Positions 48,898 to 58,962 of a stretch of 64,000 bases of DNA are shown piece after piece (position 1 is the stretch's first letter; every line of letters begins with the position of its first letter). The stretch covers positions 1,798,001 to 1,862,000 of the forward strand of contig CP036290.1 in assembly GCA_007750655.1 (NCBI GenBank), read 5' to 3'. Position numbers and translations under genes: made by a program. The notes under the pieces were generated by a model. That model ran no database searches and was not told where the DNA came from. It saw only the letters and a program-made list of their open reading frames with translations. Source of the DNA: Rohdeia mirabilis. Lineage in GTDB: Bacteria; Planctomycetota; UBA1135; GCA-002686595.

Positions 48898-49533
48898 GTG
48901 ACCTTCCACGGCCAGTCCACCCACCAGCTCGACCCGAAGAGTCGGCTGTGCCTGCCCAAGCGCCTCCACGCGCTCGTGCCGGCGGACGGTCCCGATGGAG
49001 AGCGCGTCGTGTGGCTGACGCGCGGCCAGGGCGGGTGTCTGTGGCTGTTCACGGACGAGGAGTTCGAGCGCCGCGTGGGCGAGCTGCCCGACGCGATCTT
49101 CGGCACCGGACTGTCCCAGTCGGTCGAGCGCGAGTTCTGGGCCTCGACCTTCAAGACGCGCCTCGACGGATCCCACCGGGTGCTCGTGCCCGACGAACTG
49201 CGCGCCCTCGCCGGTCTCGAGCCGGGCAAGGAGGTGTGCGTCATCGGCATGCGCGGGCGGATCGAGCTGTGGTCCCCCGAGCGCCGCGAAGCCGTGCGCC
49301 TGGCCGACAGCGATTACGACCGCATCGCGCCGACCTGGGCCGCGAGCGGCGGCGGTCAGTCGATCCAGCAGAACCTGCAGGCCATGCAGCAGCAGGCCTT
49401 CCAGCAGATGCAGATGCAGGAGCACATGGAGGCCCTGCGCAAGTTGGGCTTCTTCCCGGGCGGCGTGCTGCCCGCGGCGCCGGGTGCCGTGCCCCCGAAC
49501 ACCGACGCCCCTGGCGGGGAGGGCGGCCACTAG
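48898..49533 (+). CDS. mraZ: transcriptional regulator MraZ with long Gln-rich tail
   Basis: The 211-residue protein has the two SpoVT/AbrB-like half-domains of MraZ: FHGQSTHQLDPKSRLCLPKR in the first and TFKTRLDGSHRVLVPDELR in the second. MraZ forms a ring-shaped oligomer that binds TGGGN repeats and controls the dcw cluster. The GTG at 48898 fits the short N-terminus of the family; the open frame upstream is unlike MraZ. Compared with the usual 140-155 residues there is an added C-terminal tail with a Gln/Met-rich helix (IQQNLQAMQQQAFQQMQMQE) and a Pro/Gly-rich end. It is first in the cluster, 12 bp before rsmH. Confidence 0.95.
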   Translation: MTFHGQSTHQLDPKSRLCLPKRLHALVPADGPDGERVVWLTRGQGGCLWLFTDEEFERRVGELPDAIFGTGLSQSVEREFWASTFKTRLDGSHRVLVPDELRALAGLEPGKEVCVIGMRGRIELWSPERREAVRLADSDYDRIAPTWAASGGGQSIQQNLQAMQQQAFQQMQMQEHMEALRKLGFFPGGVLPAAPGAVPPNTDAPGGEGGH

Positions 49534-49545
49534 GCCGCGAGGAAC

Positions 49546-50541
49546 GTGAAGGTGGTGGAGGAGGAACCGCACACCGACGATCGAGCGAACCGCACCGGCG
49601 GTGCGCACCGAAGCGACGCCCAACGGGCGAGCGCGCCGGACGTGCACGCTCCCGTGCTCGTCGAACAGGTGATCGACGCGTTCGTCCGCGCGCTGGGGCC
49701 GGAGCCCGAGGGCTTCTACGTCGACGGGACGATCGGAGCCGGCGGGCACGCGGCCGCGTTGCTCGCGCGCTTCCCGAAGCTTTCGGTCGTCGGCTGCGAC
49801 TGGGATCCCGACTCGCTGCTCGAGGCCGAGCGCACGCTCGCGCCCTTCGCGGGGCGTTTCGAGCTCGTTCGCGCGCGGCTCTCCGAACTGGCCGAGACCT
49901 GTGCCGAGCGCAGTGCGCCGCTCGCCGTCCTCGCCGACCTCGGCGTGTGCTCGCTGCACCTGGATCGCGCTGAACGGGGCTTCTCGTTCATGAGCGACGG
50001 TCCGCTCGACATGCGCATGGATCCGTCCGCGGAACTGACGGCGGCCGACGTGGTCAACCGCACCAGCGAGAGCGACCTCGCCGATCTTCTCTTCCACGAG
50101 GGCGGTGAGCGCAAGAGCCGGCGCGTCGCCGCCGCGATCGTCGCTGCGCGCCAGCGACTGCCCTTCAAGCGCACCGCGGCCCTCGCCGGCGTGATCTCCG
50201 AGGCTCTCGGCGGTCAGCGCGGCAAGACGCACCCCGCGACCCGTTCGTTCCAGGCCCTGCGCCGCGCGGTGAACGGCGAGGGGCGCGAACTCGACGTCCT
50301 GCTCGACGACGCGCACGCCGTGCTCGCACCGAGTGGGGGCGCGTTGGTCGTCATCACCTTCCACAGCGGCGAGGACGGCGTGGTGAAGCGCGCCTTCGGC
50401 CGCGGACGTCGCGCCGATCGCTGGGAGCTGCTCACCGACGGCGCCGTCGAGCCGTCCCGCTACGAAGTGCGCACGAACCCGCGCGCCCGCTCCGCACGCC
50501 TGCGCGCCGCGCGTGCGCTGACCGTGGAGGCTTCGGCATGA
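49546..50541 (+). CDS. rsmH: 16S rRNA (cytosine1402-N4)-methyltransferase
   Basis: The 331-residue protein is RsmH (MraW), which methylates N4 of C1402 in 16S rRNA. Motifs are HAPVLVEQVIDAF, YVDGTIGAGGHAAALL for SAM binding, LADLGVCSLHLDRAERGFSF and the signature TFHSGEDGVVKRAF, where most relatives have FHSLEDRxVK, so the loop is altered (GEDGVVK). A disordered 30-residue N-terminus precedes the fold. The GTG at 49546 has GAGG six bases upstream. Its stop overlaps the start of the ftsL-like gene (ATGA), the standard dcw order. Confidence 0.94.
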   Translation: MKVVEEEPHTDDRANRTGGAHRSDAQRASAPDVHAPVLVEQVIDAFVRALGPEPEGFYVDGTIGAGGHAAALLARFPKLSVVGCDWDPDSLLEAERTLAPFAGRFELVRARLSELAETCAERSAPLAVLADLGVCSLHLDRAERGFSFMSDGPLDMRMDPSAELTAADVVNRTSESDLADLLFHEGGERKSRRVAAAIVAARQRLPFKRTAALAGVISEALGGQRGKTHPATRSFQALRRAVNGEGRELDVLLDDAHAVLAPSGGALVVITFHSGEDGVVKRAFGRGRRADRWELLTDGAVEPSRYEVRTNPRARSARLRAARALTVEASA

Positions 50542-50816
50542 GCCGCGCCACGAGTCTCTACTTCGTCGGTCTCGTCACGCTCCTGGTCGGCGTGCAGGCC
50601 GCCTACGTGTCGCAGGGCAACCACGCCCTCGCGTCGCACCTCGCGGACGAGATCCACCGCTGCGACGACGTGCGCGCGCGCATCGACGCGGTCGACACGC
50701 GGGTCCGCGAACGCGTCGCGCTCCTGCGTCAGGAGTTCGAGCGCACCGAACGCGTCCTCGCCGATCCCGAACTCGCAGCCAGCCAGAACGCGCAGGGCGC
50801 AGAGGTGCACGAGTGA
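50538..50816 (+). CDS. ftsL: FtsL-like division protein
   Basis: The 92-residue protein has one N-terminal membrane helix (YFVGLVTLLVGVQAAYVS, about 8-25) followed by a charged helical segment likely to form a coiled coil (ADEIHRCDDVRARIDAVDTR, RVALLRQEFERTERVLAD). FtsL sequences are poorly conserved; size, topology and position between rsmH and the ftsI-type gene carry the assignment. In other bacteria FtsL works with FtsB and FtsQ to activate FtsW-FtsI at the septum. It overlaps both neighbours (ATGA and GTGA). Confidence 0.75.
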   Translation: MSRATSLYFVGLVTLLVGVQAAYVSQGNHALASHLADEIHRCDDVRARIDAVDTRVRERVALLRQEFERTERVLADPELAASQNAQGAEVHE

Positions 50817-53347
50817 GCGGCTGGCACACGTCGTCACTGCTCCCGCGGCGCTCGATGATCGCGTTCGCGTTCATCGCGGTCGGTCTTCTGGCCGTCGGCT
50901 CGAAGGTCGTCGCCACGCAGGAGCTGGAAGCACTCGAGGCCGGCGCGATCGACGACGGAACGCGCCACGAGCGCCCCGAACCGATCGTCCAGACCGCGCT
51001 CGAGTACGCCGAACCGCCGCTCTTCGAACTGACCGATCGCGACGGGTCGACGCTGGCCCACTCGGTGCGCGGATTCGCGCTCGAAGCCTCGCCCTTCCAC
51101 CTGTGGCTCGTCCATACGCCGGCCCGCATCCTCGACGGTCTCGAGCGCGTTCTCGGCGACCAGCTCGACGCGGACCTCGAGCACCAACTGCTGCGCGTCG
51201 ACGAGTACGGCTGGCGTTCGGTCGAGGGGCTCGCGTTGACGCGCGACGAAGCGGCCGCCATCTCGAACTGGGTCGCGGACGGCGGACCGACGCTGTACCC
51301 CAACGTCGATCCGCTGCCCGGGCTGATCGTCGAAGCGCGGCTGCCCGAGCCCGGCGCGCCCAGCGATCAGATCCTCTACGGCCTGCGCTGGAGCCCGCTG
51401 CTCCTGCTCGACGAGACGGTGCGCCAGCGCATCGATCGCAAGCTCGACGACGACCGCACCGTCAGTGCCGCCGCCTGGGTGCGCGCGCTCGGCGCCGGAC
51501 TGTGGAAGCACCTCGAGGGTCCGCGCGAGCGCGAACTCGCCCAGTGGGCGCGCACGTCCGCCGAGCCGCCCAAGGGCTGGGAAGTCGTACCGCCCAAGAC
51601 GGGCCTCTCGAAGCTGCTCGACGGCGTGATCGAGACGCCGCCCGCGTGGCGCGTCTCGAAGACCGTGCCGCAGTGGCAGCTGATCGGCAGCTCGAGCGAG
51701 TGGGTCTTCGAGCGCCTGATGCCCTGCCGCTACGTCGAACTCTGCGATCGCCTGACGCTCGAGAACGTCGACGCCGTGCGCGCCTTCCTCGCGGAGGAGC
51801 ACGTCGGAGCGTTCCAGATGTGGCTGCCGCCGACCTCCGACCGCCGCTACCCGGCGACGCGCTTCCGCGCCCTGGGCAACGTCGGGTGGGTGGACGGCGA
51901 CGTGCGCCAGCGCCACGCCCTGTTCGGCATCCAGTACGCCGCCGAACGCACGCTCGCGCGCCTCGGTCTCGACGCGCCGGGCGTCAACGAGACCTTCGAA
52001 CGCAACATCCTGGTCCGCGCGCGTTCGCACGACCAGGAGTACTACGTCGACCACGGCAGCGGGTCGCTCCCGCCGCGCGTCGTGTCCACGCTCGACCTGG
52101 GCGTGCAGGTCCGTCTGGGGGCGGCGCTCGAGCGCGTCGAGGCCGAGCACGACACCTCGCTCACCATGGGGGTGGTCATCGATCTCGACACGCGCGACGT
52201 GTTGGCGCTCGACTGGCGCGACCCCTACGAGTTCGGCACGTTCGCGCCGTTGCAGCACGGCTTCACGCCGGGATCGACCTTCAAGATCGTGACGATGGCG
52301 CTGGCCCTCGACGCGGATCTGGTGCGCCCGGACACGATCTTCGACGTGGGCAACGGTCACTTCACTGTGCCCGGTACGCGGCGCGTCGTGGGGGAGGCCG
52401 AGGGCTTCGCCCGCGGTGCGATCACGGCCTCGATGTGCCTGGCGCGTTCGAGCAACGCGGGCATGGTCCAGATCGGGCACCTCGTTCCGGTCGAGACCTG
52501 GCAGCAGCGCACGCTCGAGTTCGGCTACGGACGTTCGCTGCCCACCGACCTGCTCCCGCCGAACTGGCAGAACCCCGCCGGCATCATCGGCGAGCGCGCC
52601 TCCGCGAACGACCGCAACGTCTGGTCGCGCACGCGCAGTCACACGTCGGTCGCGTTCGGCGACGCGATGTCCGTGAACATGCTCCAGCACGTGACGGCGC
52701 TCTGCGCACTCGTGCACGACGGCGAACTGCGGCCCCTGCGCCTCATCGACGCCGTCGAGGCCGGACGCACGATCGAGATGCCGCCCAGCAGCGGCGACGC
52801 GATCGTGCGGAAGAGCACGGTCCAGAAGCTGCGCTCGATGATGTCCATGGGCGCGACCGAGGGCACGGGACGCCGACTCGAGCGACCCGACGGACTGTTG
52901 CTCGAGACCAAGACCGGCACCTACGAGAAGCTCGAGCGCGGCGACGTCTCCTACCACGTCATGGGCGAGTCCCTGCGCCGCGCCCGCGAGGCCGGCGAGG
53001 AGTGGAAGGCCGGCGCGGCGCACCGTGAACACAGTGGCGACTGGGGCGGCGCGAAGTGGGGCTACACCTCGTCGATCGTCGTCGTCGGCGAAGTCGCTTC
53101 CGGACCGCTCGCCGGGCGACGCGTCCTGACCTACATCGTCGCCGAGGACCCGCGCGGCAAGGTCCGCTTCGGTTCCGACGTGACCGGTGCGGCGGCCGTC
53201 GACGTGGTGGCCTACGCGCTCGGGTACGACGCGGCCGACCGCTTGCGCGCGCGCGTGCACACGGACGGTCGCCCGCGCCTCGACGCCGTGGCGATCCCCG
53301 AGCTCGAGGACCTCGAAGAGCGTCCGTGGACGGGAGTGGGACGCTGA
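50813..53347 (+). CDS. ftsI: division-type penicillin-binding protein (FtsI family), enlarged
   Basis: The 844-residue protein is a class B penicillin-binding protein, a septal peptidoglycan transpeptidase in this context. An N-terminal membrane anchor (RRSMIAFAFIAVGLLAVGSK) is followed by a long periplasmic region of about 440 residues. The transpeptidase domain has Ser488 and Lys491 in GSTFK, SSN (546-548) and KTG (700-702), so it should be active. E. coli FtsI is 588 residues; most of the excess lies before the catalytic domain and around 330-420 and is unfamiliar. GTG start overlaps ftsL and the stop overlaps murE (TGATG). The partner transglycosylase FtsW is encoded further down. Confidence 0.9.
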   Translation: MSGWHTSSLLPRRSMIAFAFIAVGLLAVGSKVVATQELEALEAGAIDDGTRHERPEPIVQTALEYAEPPLFELTDRDGSTLAHSVRGFALEASPFHLWLVHTPARILDGLERVLGDQLDADLEHQLLRVDEYGWRSVEGLALTRDEAAAISNWVADGGPTLYPNVDPLPGLIVEARLPEPGAPSDQILYGLRWSPLLLLDETVRQRIDRKLDDDRTVSAAAWVRALGAGLWKHLEGPRERELAQWARTSAEPPKGWEVVPPKTGLSKLLDGVIETPPAWRVSKTVPQWQLIGSSSEWVFERLMPCRYVELCDRLTLENVDAVRAFLAEEHVGAFQMWLPPTSDRRYPATRFRALGNVGWVDGDVRQRHALFGIQYAAERTLARLGLDAPGVNETFERNILVRARSHDQEYYVDHGSGSLPPRVVSTLDLGVQVRLGAALERVEAEHDTSLTMGVVIDLDTRDVLALDWRDPYEFGTFAPLQHGFTPGSTFKIVTMALALDADLVRPDTIFDVGNGHFTVPGTRRVVGEAEGFARGAITASMCLARSSNAGMVQIGHLVPVETWQQRTLEFGYGRSLPTDLLPPNWQNPAGIIGERASANDRNVWSRTRSHTSVAFGDAMSVNMLQHVTALCALVHDGELRPLRLIDAVEAGRTIEMPPSSGDAIVRKSTVQKLRSMMSMGATEGTGRRLERPDGLLLETKTGTYEKLERGDVSYHVMGESLRRAREAGEEWKAGAAHREHSGDWGGAKWGYTSSIVVVGEVASGPLAGRRVLTYIVAEDPRGKVRFGSDVTGAAAVDVVAYALGYDAADRLRARVHTDGRPRLDAVAIPELEDLEERPWTGVGR

Positions 53348-54843
53348 TGGTGCGCCTCTCCGAAGTCGTCGCCCGCCTCGGCGGTCGAACGTCCGCCGCG
53401 GGATCCGTCGATCCCGAGCTCTCGGACGTGCACCTCGACAGCCGCCGCGTCGCGCCCGGACACCTGTTCTGCGCGTTGCCCGGCCACCGCGTCGACGGTC
53501 TCGAGTTCGCCGGGTCCGCGCTCGAACGCGGAGCCGTCGCGTTGCTCGCACCGACCGAGGCCGAGGCCGCGGCTCGGGCACTGGCCGGTTCCGTACCGCT
53601 GTGGTTGCACGACGCGGCGCGGCGCACGGCGGGGGAGGCGGCCTCCCTCGTGCACGGTTCGCCGTCGAAGAAGCTCACGACCTTCGCCGTCACCGGCACG
53701 AACGGCAAGACGACGGTGGCCCACATCCTCGCGCACCTGTTGCGCGCAGCCGGACACGTTCCCGCGGTCGTGGGGACCGTGGGCAACTCCATCGCGGGCG
53801 GCTCGGTGCACGCGGCCCACAACACCACGCCCGACGCCACCGAACTGCAGCGCCTCTGCGCGCAGCACCTCGCGGCGGGCGGCGACACGCTGGTCACCGA
53901 AGCCAGCAGCCACGCGCTGTGTCAGCACCGACTGGCCGGCTTCGACCTCGACGTGGCGATCTTCACCAACCTCACGCGCGACCACCTGGACTACCACGGG
54001 ACGATGGAAGAGTACGCCGCCGCGAAGGCGCTGCTGTTCCGCACCCTGAAGCCCGGGGGTCACGCGATCCTGCCGGCCGACGATCCCGTCGCCGCCGGTT
54101 ACGCCGACATCGCGCGCGAGCGCGGCGCCAGCGTGCATACGTACAGCATCGGGTCCCGAGCGGACCTGAGCGCTTCTCGCCTGGACGTGGTCCCCGGGGG
54201 CTCAACTTCGTTCCTCGACGGGATGGGGATCTCTTGGGAATCGTTCGTCCTGCCTCTTGTAGGGGTCCACAACCTGGCGAACGCGCTCGCGGCACTGGCC
54301 GCCGTGCTCGTGTCGGGAGCGAGTCCCTCCGCGCTGCGGAGTGGACTCGCGACCGTCCCTTGCGTCATCGGTCGGCTCGACCCGGCGCACGTCGAGGGCG
54401 ACGCGGTGCGCGCCTACGTCGACTTCGCGCACACGCCGGACGCGCTGCGCGCCGCACTCAGTGCCCTGCGCGCCGAACTCGACGTCGCGGGCAGCGGGCG
54501 CCTCGTGTGCCTGTTCGGCTGCGGCGGTGAGAAGGATCAGGGCAAGCGCCCGCTCATGGCGCGCGTCGCCAGCGAACTGGCCGACACGGTCGTCCTGACC
54601 AGCGACAACCCGCGCAGCGAGGACCCGCTCGCCATCATCGAACAGGCGCGCGCCGGTCTCGTGCCCGGTGCCGTCACCATCGTCGAGCCCGATCGCCGCG
54701 CCGCGATCCACGCGGCCGTGGCGGCCTGCGAACCGGGCGACGTGATCCTGCTCGCCGGGAAGGGGCACGAGCTCACCCAGGAGATCGCCGGTGAATTCCT
54801 GCCCTTCAGCGACGCCCAGGTCGTGCGGGAGGCACTCCGGTGA
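53347..54843 (+). CDS. murE: UDP-MurNAc-tripeptide ligase MurE, diaminopimelate type
   Basis: The 498-residue protein adds the third residue to the peptidoglycan stem peptide. The Mur ligase order is visible: N-terminal LSDVHLDSRRVAPGHLFCAL, ATP site FAVTGTNGKTTVAHILAHLL, VTEASSHALCQHRLAGFDLD, NLTRDHLDYHGTMEEYAAAK with the carbamylated-lysine region, and DFAHTPDALRAAL. The specificity motif SDNPRSEDP (DNPR) indicates meso-diaminopimelate as the substrate, as in Gram-negative type walls. Start and stop overlap ftsI and murF respectively. Confidence 0.96.
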   Translation: MVRLSEVVARLGGRTSAAGSVDPELSDVHLDSRRVAPGHLFCALPGHRVDGLEFAGSALERGAVALLAPTEAEAAARALAGSVPLWLHDAARRTAGEAASLVHGSPSKKLTTFAVTGTNGKTTVAHILAHLLRAAGHVPAVVGTVGNSIAGGSVHAAHNTTPDATELQRLCAQHLAAGGDTLVTEASSHALCQHRLAGFDLDVAIFTNLTRDHLDYHGTMEEYAAAKALLFRTLKPGGHAILPADDPVAAGYADIARERGASVHTYSIGSRADLSASRLDVVPGGSTSFLDGMGISWESFVLPLVGVHNLANALAALAAVLVSGASPSALRSGLATVPCVIGRLDPAHVEGDAVRAYVDFAHTPDALRAALSALRAELDVAGSGRLVCLFGCGGEKDQGKRPLMARVASELADTVVLTSDNPRSEDPLAIIEQARAGLVPGAVTIVEPDRRAAIHAAVAACEPGDVILLAGKGHELTQEIAGEFLPFSDAQVVREALR

Positions 54844-56258
54844 TCCGCTTCACCTTCAAGGACCTGCTCGCAGCGACGGGCGCCATGCCGCGCGACGCCG
54901 GCGCGCACGACGAACTGCGTCTCGTAGGGGTCACGACCGACACGCGCGAGGTGCGTCCGGGACAGCTCTTCGTCGCGATCGAAGGACCCAACTTCGACGG
55001 AGATCGCTACGCCGCCGACGCGTTCGGGCGCGGTGCGGGCGCGGTTCTCGTGCGCCGGGAGGAGACCGCGCGAGAGCTGCCGAGCGACCTGGCCGTCGCC
55101 GTCGCGCCCGACACCGTGCGCGCGCTCGGCGACCTGGCGGCCTGGCACCGCTCGCGTCTCACCTGTCCCGTGCTCGCGATCACGGGCTCGGTCGCCAAGA
55201 CTTCGACCAAGAACGCCGCAGCGGCACTTCTGTCAGGGGTCGGACACATCGCCGCCGCACCCAAGTCGTTCAACAACTCGATCGGCGTCCCGCACACGCT
55301 GCTGCTGGCCGACGACACGACGCGCGCCGTGGTGCTCGAGGTCGGAACCAGCGCTCCGGGTGAGATCGCCGCCCTCACGCGCATCGCCAAGCCGGTCGTC
55401 GGCGTCATCACCGCCATCGGCCACTCGCACCTCGAAGGTCTCGGGGGGATCGAAGGCGTGTGCGAGGAGAAGGGGCAGTTGGGCGCGGAGCTGGGGCCCG
55501 ACGACCACCTCGTGCTCGACTCCGAGGGCGACTTCGTGGATCGGCTGCGCTCGATGACTCGGGCGAACGTGCGCACCTTCAGCGTCGAAGGGCGCGGCGA
55601 CTGGAACGCGCGCGCCGTGCGCGACGAGGTCGACCACTTGCGCTTCGAGGTCACGCGCCCGGACGGAGCTCCGCTCCAGGTGGCCGTGCCTCTGATCGGC
55701 GCGCACAACGCGGCCAACATCGCGGCGGCCCTCGCGGCGGTGGATGCCATGGGCTTTCGCGTCGACGAACTGGTGAGCGGCCTGACGGAGCTGCGGGCCG
55801 CACCGCACCGGATGCAGCGCATCCACATCGGCGGCGTCGAACTGATCGACGACACCTACAACTCCAATCCTGACTCCGCGCGGAACGCCGTGCGCGTCCT
55901 GGCCGGTCGCAAGACCGCGTCGAGACGCGTCATGGTGCTCGGAGACATGCTCGAACTGGGGGCGCTCGCCGCCGATCACCACCGTGAACTCGGTGGACTG
56001 GTCGCGGCAGCGCGATTCGAGCTCCTCGTGTGCGTGGGCGACCTCGGCGAGATCATCGCCGAGGGAGCTCTGGCGGGCGGCATGCCGTCCGACAGGGTCG
56101 TCCACCACGCCACCACGGAAGAGGCCGTCGCCGCCGTACCGGCGCGCTTGAGGCAGGACGACGTCGTCCTGTTCAAGGCCAGCAGGGGGCTGGCTCTCGA
56201 GCGCGTCGTGGACGCCGCGGCGACGGTCCTCGAGAGGGGGGCGCACCGTGCGGTCTGA
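54840..56258 (+). CDS. murF: UDP-MurNAc-tripeptide:D-Ala-D-Ala ligase MurF
   Basis: The 472-residue protein attaches the D-Ala-D-Ala dipeptide. Typical segments are VTTDTREVRPGQLFVAIEG, SFNNSIGVPHTLL, ITAIGHSHLEGLGGIEGVCE, IGAHNAANIAAALAAVDAMG and DDTYNSNPDSARNAV. The ATP loop reads TGSVAKTSTK (115-124): residue 119 is Ala where MurF normally has Gly before the catalytic Lys120. The remaining active-site segments are intact, so function is likely. GTG start overlaps murE; a 77-bp gap separates it from mraY. Confidence 0.95.
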   Translation: MIRFTFKDLLAATGAMPRDAGAHDELRLVGVTTDTREVRPGQLFVAIEGPNFDGDRYAADAFGRGAGAVLVRREETARELPSDLAVAVAPDTVRALGDLAAWHRSRLTCPVLAITGSVAKTSTKNAAAALLSGVGHIAAAPKSFNNSIGVPHTLLLADDTTRAVVLEVGTSAPGEIAALTRIAKPVVGVITAIGHSHLEGLGGIEGVCEEKGQLGAELGPDDHLVLDSEGDFVDRLRSMTRANVRTFSVEGRGDWNARAVRDEVDHLRFEVTRPDGAPLQVAVPLIGAHNAANIAAALAAVDAMGFRVDELVSGLTELRAAPHRMQRIHIGGVELIDDTYNSNPDSARNAVRVLAGRKTASRRVMVLGDMLELGALAADHHRELGGLVAAARFELLVCVGDLGEIIAEGALAGGMPSDRVVHHATTEEAVAAVPARLRQDDVVLFKASRGLALERVVDAAATVLERGAHRAV

Positions 56259-56299
56259 TCGTCAGGGGGACGATCGGGCCGCGCGCGTGCGCTTCCCGC

Positions 56300-56337
56300 T
56301 GACGGAGGGACACGGTCCTGTGACGGAGCGCCACCGT
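56300..56337 (+). repeat. 17-bp imperfect direct repeat containing the mraY ribosome binding site
   Basis: TGACGGAGGGACACGGT (56300-56316) and TGACGGAGCGCCACCGT (56321-56337) differ at three positions. The second copy provides the GGAG and leads into the GTG start of mraY; the first is a spare copy of the same site. Confidence 0.6.
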
Positions 56338-57496
56338 GCTCGGTGACCTCCTCGACCAGCTCTTCGGACTGACTCTGTTCGAGTACATCTCGGTCCGGGT
56401 CGTGGCGGCGGCGCTGACGTCGTTCGCCCTAGCGCTGCTGCTCGGCGCGCCCACCATCCGCTGGCTCAAGTCGCTGCGGGTGGACGACAACGTCGACACC
56501 AGCGGATCGGCCGATCTCGCCACGGTCTCGCGCGACGCCGGCAAGGACCGCACGCCCTCGATGGGGGGCAGCTTCCTGGTCGTCTCCTTCCTGTCCGGCG
56601 TCCTGCTGTGGGGCGACATGACCCGTCCGCTCGTCTATCTGGGCTTCGTCCTGGTGGCCGGACTGGGCGCCGTCGGATTCCTCGACGACTACACCAAGTT
56701 GACCCGTCCGAAGAGCGGCGGCATGTCGCGTCGCGCGAAGTGGCTGGGCCTCAGCGTGGTCTGCCTCTACGCCATCGGAGCCGCCGTGCAGTCCGCGCGA
56801 CTGACCGGCCGTTCGCGCCTGACGAGCCTCTATCCACCGCTTTTCAAGAATGTGGAGATCTCGCCGCTCGAGTGGGCGGGCATCTGGGGCGTCGTCGGTC
56901 TCGTCGGTTTCATCGCCTTCGAGTGGCTCGTCGTCGTCGGCGCCGCGAACGCCGCGAACATCACCGACGGTCTCGACGGGCTGGCCGCTGGCTGTGTGTT
57001 CATCTCCGGCCTGGCGCTGACGATTTTCTGCTACGTCACCGGCCGCGAGGACTGGACCAGCTACCTGAACGTGCCCTACGTCGAGGACGCCAGTCACATG
57101 GCGGTCGTCGGCGGCGCGCTGTGCGGAGCCTGTATGGGCTTCCTGTGGTTCAACGCCTATCCAGCGAAAGTCTTCATGGGCGACTCCGGTTCGTTGCCAC
57201 TCGGCGGCGTGCTGGGGTGGATGGCGTTCGTGTCGAAGCAGGAGCTCGTGTTGCCGTTGATCGCCAGCGTTCTCGTGATCGACGCAGGATCGAGCTGGCT
57301 GCAGACCTTCTACTTCCGCCACAGCGGCGGAAAACGCATCTTCACGTGTGCGCCGATCCACCACGGACTCCAGCTCTACGGCGGTGTCTTCGTCAAGCGC
57401 CCGGAACGCATGCACGAAGTCACCGTCGTGATTCGTTTCTGGATCCTGGCGGCCGTGGGAGCGCTCGCGAGTCTGGCGCTGCTCAAGATCCGCTGA
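56336..57496 (+). CDS. mraY: phospho-MurNAc-pentapeptide transferase MraY
   Basis: The 386-residue polytopic protein transfers phospho-MurNAc-pentapeptide to undecaprenyl phosphate, making lipid I. Conserved cytoplasmic loops are present: KDRTPSMGGSFLVV, VGFLDDYTKLTRPKSGG with the Asp pair, ANAANITDGLDGLAAG, NAYPAKVFMGDSGSLPLGG and PIHHGLQLYG. In that last loop, family members usually have HHH; here the third His is Gly. About ten membrane helices can be traced. GTG at 56336 is preceded by GGAG. murD, usually next, is missing; ftsW follows after 109 bp. Confidence 0.95.
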   Translation: MLGDLLDQLFGLTLFEYISVRVVAAALTSFALALLLGAPTIRWLKSLRVDDNVDTSGSADLATVSRDAGKDRTPSMGGSFLVVSFLSGVLLWGDMTRPLVYLGFVLVAGLGAVGFLDDYTKLTRPKSGGMSRRAKWLGLSVVCLYAIGAAVQSARLTGRSRLTSLYPPLFKNVEISPLEWAGIWGVVGLVGFIAFEWLVVVGAANAANITDGLDGLAAGCVFISGLALTIFCYVTGREDWTSYLNVPYVEDASHMAVVGGALCGACMGFLWFNAYPAKVFMGDSGSLPLGGVLGWMAFVSKQELVLPLIASVLVIDAGSSWLQTFYFRHSGGKRIFTCAPIHHGLQLYGGVFVKRPERMHEVTVVIRFWILAAVGALASLALLKIR

Positions 57497-57576
57497 CGTC
57501 CGAACCACCGGCCCTTGGAACCGCGCCGCGGTCATCAACGGCCAGCTGCGTACCGCTCACTCGACACCCACCTCTT

Positions 57577-58868
<1,292 letters not shown>

Positions 58869-58962
58869 CGGCACTCGCCGCCAGGTCGGTCGGAACGCTC
58901 GCTCCTCACTCTCGTCCAGGGGTCCGCTTCGCGCGGGCACCCGCCACGCTCGGCCGATCGGT

